Below, piece after piece: positions 1 to 7,951 of a stretch of DNA of 64,000 bases; within the stretch, counting starts at the first letter, position 1; every line of letters begins with the position of its first letter. The position numbers and the translations under genes are program-made. The notes beneath the pieces were generated by a model. That model saw nothing but the letters and a program-made list of their open reading frames with translations, made no database searches and had not been told where the DNA came from. Location: positions 496,001 to 560,000 of the forward strand of contig NZ_FZNR01000001.1 of NCBI RefSeq assembly GCF_900188005.1, read 5' to 3'. The stretch comes from Actinoplanes regularis (GTDB lineage Bacteria; Actinomycetota; Actinomycetes; Mycobacteriales; Micromonosporaceae).

Positions 1-2
1 GG

Positions 3-185
3 GTCCGGATCCTGCTCGACCAGGGCTTCCTGCTGGCCGCCGCCGTCCGGATCGTCACCCTGGAAGACCGCCTGGCCGCCGCGCACCGGCGAATCCGGGC
101 ATTGGGCGGCAAACTCGGCCCCGGCGAGGACGCCAGCATCCCGATCCAGACCCGCCGCGACACCACCCCGAGACAGAACATGTAA
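3..185 (+). CDS. C-terminal end of an unidentified protein (truncated by window start)
   Basis: An open frame enters from the window edge and stops at TAA 183-185, giving about 60 residues. The visible part has a hydrophobic stretch (residues 4-18 of the fragment), a basic helical segment with AAAHRRIRALGG, then a polar tail ending in PRQNM. It ends 10 bases before the histidine kinase start on the same strand, so it may be the upstream gene of that operon. I do not recognise a family from this fragment. It could also be a chance open frame, because random frames stay open in DNA this GC-rich. Confidence 0.45.
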   Translation, partial: VRILLDQGFLLAAAVRIVTLEDRLAAAHRRIRALGGKLGPGEDASIPIQTRRDTTPRQNM

Positions 186-195
186 TCGTCTCTGC

Positions 196-1464
196 ATGCC
201 ATCGTGGAAAGTCGAAGAGTGGCGCCGGCCGGGACCGACCGCCAAGCAGCGCCGCACCGACCTGTGGGTCGGCGTATCGGTCGCCGCCGTCGCCGTCTTC
301 AGCCTCTTCCTGCTGCGCAGCGCCGGATATCTGGACAACGAGCGATCTCCCGTGGTCGGCGAGCAGATCTTCTGGGCAGTGCTGACCACCCTGCCGCTGG
401 CCTGGCGCCGTCGCGCCCCCGAGCTGGTCGCCGCACTGATCTCGGTCGGCTTCATCCTCGGCCAGGTCCGCTTCTCCCCGGAGCAGGTGGTCACCACGTA
501 CGCCCTGTGCGCCGCGATCTACACCCTCGGCGCCTGGGGGCAGGACCGGCAACGGGCCCGCAACCTCCGGCTGTTGATCATCGCGGTGATGTTCGGCTGG
601 CTGACCGTCTCCTACGCGCTGTACCACGACGCCGTGTCGGCGAACCTCTCCGGCAGCTCCGGTGAGCTGCCGGAACTCTGGTCGGCGATCTTCCTCGGCT
701 ACCTGCAGAACATCGTCTATTTCGCCTTCACGTACCTGATGGGTGACGCCGCCTGGCACGCGGTGTGGCGGCGGCACCAGCTGCAGCGGCAGGCCGAGGA
801 GCTGCGCGCGGCCCAGGCGGCGGCCGCCGGGCGCGCGGTCCTCGACGAGCGCGTGCGGATCGCCCGGGAGCTGCACGACGTGGTCGCACACCACGTCTCG
901 GTGATGGGCATCCAGGCCTCCGCCTGCCGCCGGGCCCTGGAGAAGGATCCGGCGAAGGCAGCCCCGGCACTGATCGCGATCGAGCAGGGCGCCCGGACCG
1001 CGGTGGACGAGCTGCACCGCATGCTGGGCGCGCTGCGCTCCAGCGAGGCGGAGACCGACACGGCGCCGGGCGCCGGGATCGACCGGGTCGAAGAGATCGT
1101 CGAACGCGCGCGGGAGGCCGGGCTCGAGGTTCACTTCGGCACGTACGGCGATCCGGTCGCGTTGCCCGAATCCCTCTCCCAGGCGGCCTACCGGATCGTG
1201 CAGGAGTCGGTCACCAATACGCTCAAGCACTCGGGGGCCGGCACCCTGGATCTCCGGATCCGATACCTGGCCGACGAGTTGGAGCTGGACATCGCCGACG
1301 ACGGGCACGGCGGCACCGGAGCGGGACGAAACGGGATGGGACTGATCGGGATGCGGGAACGGGTAGCGGTGCACAACGGCACCCTGGAACACGGCCGCCG
1401 TGGCGGTCGCGGCTTCCGGGTCCGCGCCCGGCTGCCCTACCAGAAGGCGAGAACCACCGCGTGA
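196..1464 (+). CDS. NarL-type sensor histidine kinase
   Basis: Membrane sensor kinase of the HisKA_3 class (422 aa). About five hydrophobic segments occupy residues 25-180. A short coiled linker leads to the dimerisation/phosphoacceptor helix with ARELHDVVAHH (phosphoacceptor His near residue 227). The HATPase_c domain follows, with the N-box around residues 335-345 (QESVTNTLKH), a G1 box DIADDGHGG near 366 and the terminal GMGLIGMRERV lid region. The stop overlaps the regulator start (GTGA), so the two are translationally coupled. The nearby downstream NatA/NatB-like exporter is a plausible target, since such pairs often control neighbouring ABC exporters in actinomycetes. The signal is unknown. 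I see no clear Shine-Dalgarno before the ATG, so leaderless translation is possible. Confidence 0.93.
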   Translation: MPSWKVEEWRRPGPTAKQRRTDLWVGVSVAAVAVFSLFLLRSAGYLDNERSPVVGEQIFWAVLTTLPLAWRRRAPELVAALISVGFILGQVRFSPEQVVTTYALCAAIYTLGAWGQDRQRARNLRLLIIAVMFGWLTVSYALYHDAVSANLSGSSGELPELWSAIFLGYLQNIVYFAFTYLMGDAAWHAVWRRHQLQRQAEELRAAQAAAAGRAVLDERVRIARELHDVVAHHVSVMGIQASACRRALEKDPAKAAPALIAIEQGARTAVDELHRMLGALRSSEAETDTAPGAGIDRVEEIVERAREAGLEVHFGTYGDPVALPESLSQAAYRIVQESVTNTLKHSGAGTLDLRIRYLADELELDIADDGHGGTGAGRNGMGLIGMRERVAVHNGTLEHGRRGGRGFRVRARLPYQKARTTA

Positions 1465-2120
1465 GCATCACCGTCCTGCTTGCGGATGACCATCAGCTGG
1501 TGCGCTCGGGGTTCCGGGTCATCCTCGAGATGGAGGACGACATCACCGTGGTCGGCGAGGCCGCCGACGGCGCCCGGGCGGTCGAGATGGCGCTGCGGCT
1601 GCGCCCCGACGTCGTACTGATGGATGTCGAGATGCCCGGGATGGACGGCCTGGAGGCGACCCGCCGGATCGCCGCCGCGGGCGGCCCGTCGGTGCTGATC
1701 CTGACCACCTTCGACCGGGACGACTACCTGTTCGCGGCGTTGCAGGCCGGGGCCAGCGGATTCCTGCTGAAGAACGGCACGCCGGAGGCGCTGACCGAGG
1801 CGGTTCGAGTCCTCGCGGCCGGCGACGCGCTGCTCGCCCCGGCGGTGACCCGGCGGGTGATCGCCGAGTTCAGCGCGCCCCGGCAGCGCACGCCGGAGCC
1901 GGCCGTGCGGCTCGACGAGCTGACCCCACGCGAGCACGAGGTGCTGGTCGAACTGGCCGGTGGCGCGACGAACGCGGAGATCGCGACCGCCCTGCGGCTG
2001 GGCGAGACGACGGTGAAGACGCACGTCAGCCGCGTCCTGATGAAGCTCGGCGCGCGGGACCGCACACAGGCCGTGGTCCTCGCGTACGAGATGGGTGTGG
2101 TTCGTCCTTCGCGGGAATGA
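1461..2120 (+). CDS. NarL/FixJ-family response regulator
   Basis: Partner of the upstream kinase (219 aa, GTG start inside the kinase stop). The N-terminal receiver domain has the acidic pair LADDH near residue 10, the phosphoacceptor Asp in VVLMDVEMPGMDG near residue 55, the conserved Thr in LILTTF and Lys in LLKNG. A linker leads to a LuxR-type helix-turn-helix (about residues 153-205, LTPREHEVLVELAGG, then TVKTHVSRVLMKLGARDR). It is a DNA-binding transcription regulator and all key residues are present. It lies 60 bp upstream of the exporter genes, which I infer, but cannot show, to be targets. Confidence 0.95.
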   Translation: MSITVLLADDHQLVRSGFRVILEMEDDITVVGEAADGARAVEMALRLRPDVVLMDVEMPGMDGLEATRRIAAAGGPSVLILTTFDRDDYLFAALQAGASGFLLKNGTPEALTEAVRVLAAGDALLAPAVTRRVIAEFSAPRQRTPEPAVRLDELTPREHEVLVELAGGATNAEIATALRLGETTVKTHVSRVLMKLGARDRTQAVVLAYEMGVVRPSRE

Positions 2121-2180
2121 CCCGCGCCGTCCTTCTCGTGCCGGACGCCGGAGACGGCCGGAAAGCCTAGCGTCAATGGT

Positions 2181-3074
2181 ATGAACACCGTTCTCACCGT
2201 CGACGCGGTCGACCGGTCGTTCGGTGATCGGCAGGTCCTCAAGGACGTGTCGTTCACCGTGTCGACCGGGCGGCTGACCGGATTCGTCGGCGCCAACGGC
2301 GCCGGCAAGACCACCACCATGCGGATCATCCTGGGCGTACTGGCCGCCGACTCGGGCACGGTGACCTGGCGTGGCGAGCCGCTCGACCAGGAGATCCGGC
2401 ACCGCTTCGGCTACATGCCGGAGGAGCGCGGCCTCTACCCGAAGATGACCGTCCTGGAGCAGGTCGTCTACCTGGGCCGGCTGCACGGGCTGGGCGCCGC
2501 CGAGGCGCGCCGCCGCACGATGGCCCTGCTGGAGCGCCTGGAACTGGCCGAACGGGCCGACGACCACGTGCAGAAGCTGTCGCTGGGCAACCAGCAGCGC
2601 GCGCAGATCGCCGCCGCCCTCGTGCACGACCCGGAGCTGCTGGTCCTGGACGAGCCGTTCTCCGGGCTCGACCCGCTGGCCGTCGACAACGTGGTGAGTG
2701 TGCTGCGCGAGCGGGCCGCCGGCGGCGCCGCGGTGCTCTTCTCCAGCCACCAGCTCGACGTGGTGGAACGTCTCTGCGACGACCTGGTGATCATCGCGGA
2801 CGGCGCGATCCGCGCGGCCGGCGACCGGGCCACACTGCGCGACCAGTACACCCTCCCGCGCTACGCCATCGAGGTCGGCACCGACGCCGGCTGGCTGCGC
2901 GACCAGGACGGCGTGACCCTGATCGACCTGGACGGCCGGCACGCCGTCTTCGACCTCGACCCCGGCGCGGACGACCAGCGGGTGCTGCACGCCGCCCTGG
3001 ACCGCGGCCCGGTGCACGCGTTCGGCCCGGTCCGCCCCTCGCTCGCCGAGATCTTCCGAGAGGTGATCCAGTGA
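2181..3074 (+). CDS. ABC transporter ATP-binding protein (NatA-like)
   Basis: ATPase subunit of an ABC-2 type exporter (297 aa). Walker A GANGAGKT lies at about residues 37-44, the Q-loop is in the YMPEERG region, the signature LSLGNQQR is near 133, and Walker B VLDEPFSGLDP has catalytic Glu near 158. The H-loop SSHQL follows. The C-terminal 80 residues after the nucleotide-binding domain match the extra domain of NatA-type ATPases. The last four bases overlap the permease GTG start. The substrate cannot be read from the sequence. Sodium export (as for Bacillus NatAB) or drug/peptide export are both possible. Confidence 0.93.
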   Translation: MNTVLTVDAVDRSFGDRQVLKDVSFTVSTGRLTGFVGANGAGKTTTMRIILGVLAADSGTVTWRGEPLDQEIRHRFGYMPEERGLYPKMTVLEQVVYLGRLHGLGAAEARRRTMALLERLELAERADDHVQKLSLGNQQRAQIAAALVHDPELLVLDEPFSGLDPLAVDNVVSVLRERAAGGAAVLFSSHQLDVVERLCDDLVIIADGAIRAAGDRATLRDQYTLPRYAIEVGTDAGWLRDQDGVTLIDLDGRHAVFDLDPGADDQRVLHAALDRGPVHAFGPVRPSLAEIFREVIQ

Positions 3075-4126
3075 CCACATTCGAGGCCGCCAAGCTGGTC
3101 GCCGCCCGGGAGCTCCGGGTCAAGCTGCGCGACAAGGCCTTCCTGATCGGCACCGGGATCTTCCTGGTCATCGTGCTCGCGTCGATCATGCTGCCCTCGC
3201 TGCTCAACGGGGGCCCGGACAAGGTCGCGGTCGTCGACAGCGCCTCGGTCAGCGTGCTCCAGGAGCACGGGCTGGAGGTCCAGGTGGTCCCGGACGCCGC
3301 CACCGCCGAGCAACTGGTCCGGGACGGGGAGGTGGACGCGGCGGTGCTGCCCGGCCCGGAGGTGGTCGCCAAGGACGATCGCCCGGGCGACGTGGTGCGG
3401 GCGCTCAGCACCGAGCCGCCGGTCCGCCTGCTGGAGACCAGCGAGGTCGATCCGGTCCTGAAGGTGATGGTGCCGCTCGCGTTCGCGATGCTGTTCTTCT
3501 TCACCTCGTTCACGTTCGGCATGCAGATCGCGCAGAGCGTGACCGAGGAGAAGCAGACCCGGATCGTCGAGATCCTGGTCTCCAGCGTCCCGGTCCGGGC
3601 CCTGCTGGCCGGCAAGGTGGTCGCGCTGACCCTGCTCGCCTTCGCGCAGGTGGCGCTGCTCGCCGTGGTCGCGATCGTCGGTATGAGCGTCACCGACGCC
3701 GCCCCCGGCCTGCTCTCCGCGGTCCTGCCGGCGATCGGCTGGTTCCTGCCGTTCTTCGTCGTCGGCTTCGTCATGCTGGCCTCGCTCTGGGCCGGGGTGG
3801 GCGCGCTCGCCTCCCGCCAGGAGGAACTGGCCAGCACCACGACGCCGGTGCAGATGCTGGTCCTGATCCCGTTCTTCGCGGTCCTCAGCGTTCCGCACGA
3901 CGGGGTCGCGATGCGGGTCCTCTCGTTCGTGCCGTTCTCGTCACCGCTCGCGATGCCGATCCGCCTCTTCGACGGGGGCGTCCCGATCTGGGAGCCGGTG
4001 GTGGCACTGGCCCTGCTGGTGATCACCGCGCTGGGGATGCTCGCCGTGGGCGCCCGGGTCTACTCGGCATCGCTTCTGAAGACCCAGGTGAAGACGTCGT
4101 TCCTGGCGGCGCTCCGGCGCTCCTGA
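3071..4126 (+). CDS. ABC-2 type exporter permease (NatB-like)
   Basis: Membrane subunit paired with the ATPase just upstream (351 aa, GTG start in a 4-base overlap). There is one N-terminal membrane segment (about 25-42), then a large extracytoplasmic domain of about 110 residues, then five or six membrane segments between about 130 and 345. The conserved EEKQTRIVEILVSS segment that precedes the membrane bundle is typical of ABC-2 permeases of the NatB/ABC2_membrane_3 type. The gene ends with no spacing against the convergent TetR gene, their stop codons being directly adjacent at 4124-4129. Confidence 0.92.
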   Translation: MTTFEAAKLVAARELRVKLRDKAFLIGTGIFLVIVLASIMLPSLLNGGPDKVAVVDSASVSVLQEHGLEVQVVPDAATAEQLVRDGEVDAAVLPGPEVVAKDDRPGDVVRALSTEPPVRLLETSEVDPVLKVMVPLAFAMLFFFTSFTFGMQIAQSVTEEKQTRIVEILVSSVPVRALLAGKVVALTLLAFAQVALLAVVAIVGMSVTDAAPGLLSAVLPAIGWFLPFFVVGFVMLASLWAGVGALASRQEELASTTTPVQMLVLIPFFAVLSVPHDGVAMRVLSFVPFSSPLAMPIRLFDGGVPIWEPVVALALLVITALGMLAVGARVYSASLLKTQVKTSFLAALRRS

Positions 4127-4723
4127 TCAGGCGACGCGGCGGACGATCGCGAGCATGGACTCCTCGACGTCCTCGATCGGGCGGTCCGGTTGGAAGACCA
4201 GCCAGTCCACGGCGACCACCAGGCCGACCCCGAACAGGGCCGCCGACGCGACCCGCACGTCCAGGTCGGCCGGGAGGTCGCCGGAGTCCACCCCGGCCTG
4301 GACCGTCTCCGCGATCACGCCGATCGCCTGCTCGCGGAGCAGGACCAGGGTCTGCTGCCACTCCCGGTTCGTCCGCCACATCTCGGAGACCAGCAACTGG
4401 GCGAAGGCCCGGTACCGCTTGATGTACGCCAGCTGGGCCCGGACCAGCGCCCGTACCGCCTCGCGTGGCGGCAGCCCCTCGACCGCGACCCGGAACTCCT
4501 CGGTGAGCAGGCCGACGCCGTGCCGCAGGAGCTCCTCGAAGAGCTCGGTCTTGGATTTGAAGTTGTAGTAGACGGTGCCCTTGGCGACGTTCGCGCGCAG
4601 GGCGATGTCGTCCACGGTGGTCGCCGAGAAACCCCGCTCGGCGATCAGCTCCACCGCGGCCTCGTACAGCCGCTGCCGGGTGTCACCCCGGCGCCGGCTC
4701 CGCCCGTCCATCGCCACGAGCAC
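4127..4723 (-). CDS. TetR-family transcriptional repressor
   Basis: DNA-binding regulator (198 aa from GTG 4723; an internal ATG at 4711 is also possible). The N-terminal TetR helix-turn-helix is clear: TRQRLYEAAVELIAERGF, then TTVDDIALRANVAKGTVYYNF. The C-terminal all-helical domain binds an unknown ligand. It is the last gene of a minus-strand unit beginning with an ABC ATPase at 7839 and a YhgE/Pip-like protein. A palindrome upstream of that ATPase (7858-7871) is the obvious candidate operator, so the protein probably represses its own transporter unit. Only 3 bases separate it from the preceding stop. Confidence 0.93.
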   Translation of the reverse strand: MLVAMDGRSRRRGDTRQRLYEAAVELIAERGFSATTVDDIALRANVAKGTVYYNFKSKTELFEELLRHGVGLLTEEFRVAVEGLPPREAVRALVRAQLAYIKRYRAFAQLLVSEMWRTNREWQQTLVLLREQAIGVIAETVQAGVDSGDLPADLDVRVASAALFGVGLVVAVDWLVFQPDRPIEDVEESMLAIVRRVA

Positions 4724-4726
4724 AGG

Positions 4727-6868
4727 TTAAAGGACGAGGTCGGGGTACAGGTCCGCGGTGCGCATCCGGCGCTGCCGACCGGCCAGCAGGATGGTGAGCA
4801 GGAAGGCGGCCAGCCCGAAGCCACCCAGGATCAGAGCGCCGTGGACGATCGGCCCGGTGAGGCCGCCGTCGATCGCGTGCCGCATCGCGTCCACCACGTA
4901 CGTCATCGGCAACAGCGGGTGGATCGCCTGGAAGAACCACGGCGTGGTCTGCACCGGATAGGTTCCGCCGGACGAGGTCAGCTGGAGCATCAGCAGGGCC
5001 AGCGCGACGATCCGGCCGGGCGCGCCGAGCGCCGCGCCGGTCAGCTGCATGATCGCGGCGAAGACGGCCGCGGTGCCGAGCAGCAGGCCGAGGCTGACCC
5101 ACGGGTGGACCGGGGTGAGACCGAGGCCGAAGTGGACCACGACGTAGAGCAGGACGGCCTGGATCATGCCCATCACCACACCGGGCAGCAGCCCGGCCAG
5201 GGCGACCCGGGGCGCGGGAGCGCCGGAGAGCAGGTGCCGCCGGTTCAGCGGGCGCAGCAGCATGTAGTTGATCATCGCGCCCACCCAGAGGGCGAGGGCC
5301 AGGAAGTACGGGGCGAAACCGACGCCGTACGTGCCGGCCGGGTTGCGGACCACGCGGTCCAGGGAGACCGGGTCGGCCAGGATGTCCGAGCGCGAGCCGG
5401 CGTCGTCGTACGCCGGGATCTGGTCCGCCCCGTCGGCCAGCTTGTCCGCCAGTTGCCGGGCGCCGTCCTGGAGACCGGCCAGGCCGTCGGCGATCCGGTG
5501 CCCGCCGGTGGAGAGCTTGGTCAGGCCGTTGTCGACCTGGTGGGCCCCGCCGGCCAGCCGGTAGACGCCGTTCTTCAGCTCCGTCGCGCCGTCCGCGGCC
5601 TTGGCGGTGCCGGTGCTCAGCTGCTTCGCCCCGGTGGCCAGCTGGTCCAGGCCGTTCGCCAGCTGGTCCACCTGCGCGCGGGCGCCGGCCACGTCGTCGG
5701 CCAGGTGCGGCGCGGCCGCGGCGACCGCGCGCGCGGTCTTCGCCACCTGCTTGAGACGGGCGCTCAGCCCGTCCAGGTCGGCGGCGTCAACCCTCTGCTG
5801 GATCCGCTCGGCGTCGCTGACCAGGCGCGCGGCCAGGCGCTTCGCCTCGGCCAGGCCGTCGGTCCCCTCGGGCAGCCCGTTCAGATATTTCTGCAGGTCC
5901 TTCGCGTCCTGAACGGCCTGATCGGCGGCCTCGTCGATCGCGCCGACGTTCTTCGCCAACGTGTCGGCGCCGTCGGCCACCAGGGTCGCGGACTCCGCGA
6001 TGGTTTCCGCGTTGTCCCGGAGGATCGGTTCGACCTTGTCGGTCGCGGCGTCGACCGCCGTGGCCAGCCTGCGCCCGCCGTCAGCCGCCTGGGCGGTGCC
6101 GGCGGCCAGCTGCGCGGCACCGGTCTCGAGCTGGTTCAGCCCGTCGGCGAGCTGGTCGGCGCCACGGCCGGCGGCGTCCAGGTGGCCGGCGATCTGCCCG
6201 GCGCCGTCGTGGGCGGCGTCGATTCCCGCCGCCTCCTTCGCGGCGCCCGCGTGCAGCTTGCCGGCCCCGTCCGTGACCTGCCCGGCGCCGTCGGCGGCCT
6301 TCTCCGTCTGCGTCCGCAGGTCGGTGAAGCCGATCAGCATCTGGTTGTAGTACTTCGCCGAGGCGCTGACACTCGCGGCCGCCCGGACCTCGTTGAACGC
6401 GGTGCGGGCGAAGACGCCCGAGAGGTAGTTGGTGGAGTCGTCGGAGATCGCGTTCAACCGCGCGTTCTCCGGCACGGAAACGGCGTCCGGGGCGTCCACC
6501 AGACTGCCGGAGAAGTTCGCGGGGATCCGCAGCTCGATGTGGTATTCGCCGTCCCTCAATCCGGCTTCCGCGGTTTTCGCGTCGACGACGTGCCAGTCGA
6601 AGACCTGCCGTTCGATCAGCTTGTCGGCCAGATCCCGGCCGGCGTGCACCGCGTTGCCGTCCTGGTCCGACACCTGCTGATCCTCGATGACCAGCGCCGC
6701 CGGGATGTGGTTCAGCTTGCCGTAGGGATCCCAGAAGGCGTAGAGGTAGAGCGCCCCGTAGAGCAGCGGGACGACCGCGAGGATCGCGAGCGCGGCCGCC
6801 GTCAGCCGGCTCCGCATGAAACGCCGGAGTTCCAGCCTGGCCAGCAAGACCGCCGCAAACCTGGTCAC
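4727..6868 (-). CDS. YhgE/Pip-family membrane protein (ABC-2-like)
   Basis: A 713-residue protein with the family architecture: one N-terminal membrane helix (about 20-42) followed by the YhgE N-terminal domain (LVIEDQQVSDQDGN, PANFSGSLVDAPD). A long extracytoplasmic region of heptad-like repeats follows (DGAxxLxxGxxQLxxG pattern, about 195-480). Five or six C-terminal membrane helices, about residues 520-700, resemble an ABC-2 permease. Relatives include phage-infection protein Pip and the EsaA-like proteins. The GTG start overlaps the stop of the upstream ATPase (GTGA), so they are coupled and probably form one transporter. Function in actinomycetes is not well defined. Confidence 0.88.
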   Translation of the reverse strand: MTRFAAVLLARLELRRFMRSRLTAAALAILAVVPLLYGALYLYAFWDPYGKLNHIPAALVIEDQQVSDQDGNAVHAGRDLADKLIERQVFDWHVVDAKTAEAGLRDGEYHIELRIPANFSGSLVDAPDAVSVPENARLNAISDDSTNYLSGVFARTAFNEVRAAASVSASAKYYNQMLIGFTDLRTQTEKAADGAGQVTDGAGKLHAGAAKEAAGIDAAHDGAGQIAGHLDAAGRGADQLADGLNQLETGAAQLAAGTAQAADGGRRLATAVDAATDKVEPILRDNAETIAESATLVADGADTLAKNVGAIDEAADQAVQDAKDLQKYLNGLPEGTDGLAEAKRLAARLVSDAERIQQRVDAADLDGLSARLKQVAKTARAVAAAAPHLADDVAGARAQVDQLANGLDQLATGAKQLSTGTAKAADGATELKNGVYRLAGGAHQVDNGLTKLSTGGHRIADGLAGLQDGARQLADKLADGADQIPAYDDAGSRSDILADPVSLDRVVRNPAGTYGVGFAPYFLALALWVGAMINYMLLRPLNRRHLLSGAPAPRVALAGLLPGVVMGMIQAVLLYVVVHFGLGLTPVHPWVSLGLLLGTAAVFAAIMQLTGAALGAPGRIVALALLMLQLTSSGGTYPVQTTPWFFQAIHPLLPMTYVVDAMRHAIDGGLTGPIVHGALILGGFGLAAFLLTILLAGRQRRMRTADLYPDLVL

Positions 6869-7839
6869 GATTCCCCCTGCTCCCCGGTGGCCTTGGCCCC
6901 GGTGTCCGATTCGCTCTCGTCGCGGGCTTCCGCCGCGTCTTCCGCTTCTTCCGGCTCAGCCACGGAATCGGGCTTCTCCGCCGGCTCCTCCGCTTCCTCC
7001 GGCTCAGCCACGGAATCGGGCTTCTCCGCCGGCACCTCCGCTTCCTCCGGCTCAGCCACGGAACCGGGCTTCTCCGCCGGCACCTCCGCTTCCTCCGGCT
7101 CAGCCACGGAACCGGACTTCTCCGCCGGCTCCTCCGCTTCCTCCGGCTCAGCCACGGAACCGGGGGGCTCCTCTTCGCGCGCGAGCGCGGGGGTTGGCGG
7201 GTCGATCAGGCTCGCGGCGTACTCCTCCGCGGACCACACCTGGGCGCGCCCCGGCTCAGCCGACTGCGGGTCGTTCAGCAGGACCACCCGGGAGACCCGG
7301 GCCGGGTCGACCGCACGCGCGGTTACCAGCACCGCCGGGCCGTCAGCGACGAGCGCCTCGATCAGGCCCCAGAGCTCGGCCTGTTCCCGCGCGTCCAGAC
7401 CGGCGTCGACCCCGTCGAGGGCGATCACCGCGGGCCGGGCCAGGCGGGCCAGGACAAGACCCAGAACCTGCTTCTGGTACGGCGTCAGGTCCCGCCCGCG
7501 CAGCTTCGGGTCGAGGCCGTACAGCGGGACCGAGGCGGCTTCCCGTCGCGGACGCCCGAGCAGCGCGAGCCGTTCCCGGACGTGCTCGAGAACGGTGAGG
7601 ACCGGCTCCGGGGCGTCGACGCCGGCCACGTGACCGAGAGCGGCCGTACCGGAGAGGGAGACCCGGCCGGTGGACAACCGCAACCGTCGCGCCAGCGCCA
7701 GCAGGGTGCTGGTCCGCCCGCTACCGGGCGGGCCGACGATCGCGACCGTCTCGCCGGGCTCGACCACGAGGTCGAGTTCTCGCAGGAGCCAGCGCCGGCG
7801 GTGTCGCACCCCGGCGCCGGTGGCACTCAGCACCGGCAT
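6865..7839 (-). CDS. ABC-type ATPase with degenerate Walker B and repetitive acidic tail
   Basis: Putative ATPase partner of the YhgE/Pip-like protein (324 aa). I chose ATG 7839 because GAGGAG lies 8 bases before it; a TTG one codon upstream is possible. Walker A is GPPGSGRT near residues 36-43. The Walker B strand reads VIALDGVDAGLD, with Gly where the catalytic Glu is expected, and the signature loop (LTPYQKQVLGL) is also non-canonical, so hydrolysis may be slow or absent. After about residue 215 the protein becomes a Glu/Ala/Pro-rich tail built from five 16-residue repeats (see the 48-bp DNA repeat). It is the first gene of the minus-strand unit, behind a TetR-type palindrome. Confidence 0.85.
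   Translation of the reverse strand: MPVLSATGAGVRHRRRWLLRELDLVVEPGETVAIVGPPGSGRTSTLLALARRLRLSTGRVSLSGTAALGHVAGVDAPEPVLTVLEHVRERLALLGRPRREAASVPLYGLDPKLRGRDLTPYQKQVLGLVLARLARPAVIALDGVDAGLDAREQAELWGLIEALVADGPAVLVTARAVDPARVSRVVLLNDPQSAEPGRAQVWSAEEYAASLIDPPTPALAREEEPPGSVAEPEEAEEPAEKSGSVAEPEEAEVPAEKPGSVAEPEEAEVPAEKPDSVAEPEEAEEPAEKPDSVAEPEEAEDAAEARDESESDTGAKATGEQGES
6922..7161 (-). repeat. 48-bp coding tandem repeat, 5 copies
   Basis: The plus-strand motif AGCCACGGA recurs at 6958, 7006, 7054, 7102 and 7150, exactly 48 bp apart. On the minus strand each unit encodes 16 residues of the form SVAEPEEAEEPAEKPG, with E/V and G/D/S exchanges between copies. The unit length keeps the frame, so copy number could vary without breaking the ATPase. 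Confidence 0.93.
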
Positions 7840-7857
7840 CAAGACTCCTCGAACTAA

Positions 7858-7871
7858 ACTGACTGGTCAGT
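7858..7871. promoter_or_regulatory. Candidate TetR operator
   Basis: Perfect inverted repeat ACTGAC-TG-GTCAGT (6-bp arms, 2-bp spacer). It lies 19 bases upstream of the ATG at 7839 of the minus-strand ABC/YhgE/TetR unit. Its size and symmetry fit TetR-family operators, and the unit encodes a TetR protein. The divergent oxidoreductase starts at 7952, so the site could affect both directions. Confidence 0.6.
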
Positions 7872-7951
7872 ACAAAAACCTACCCTGTCGCGGGCGCCCG
7901 GAAGCCCTGGGTGGTGGACATCACGCGGGTGCGGACGGCAGGATCAAGGTC

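Noticed and set aside
4190..7633. 1147-codon plus-strand open frame
   Set aside because: It lies antisense to TetR, YhgE and ABC ATPase genes that have clear motifs. Its translation is Arg/Gln/Val-rich without domains, as expected for the complement of GC-rich coding DNA.
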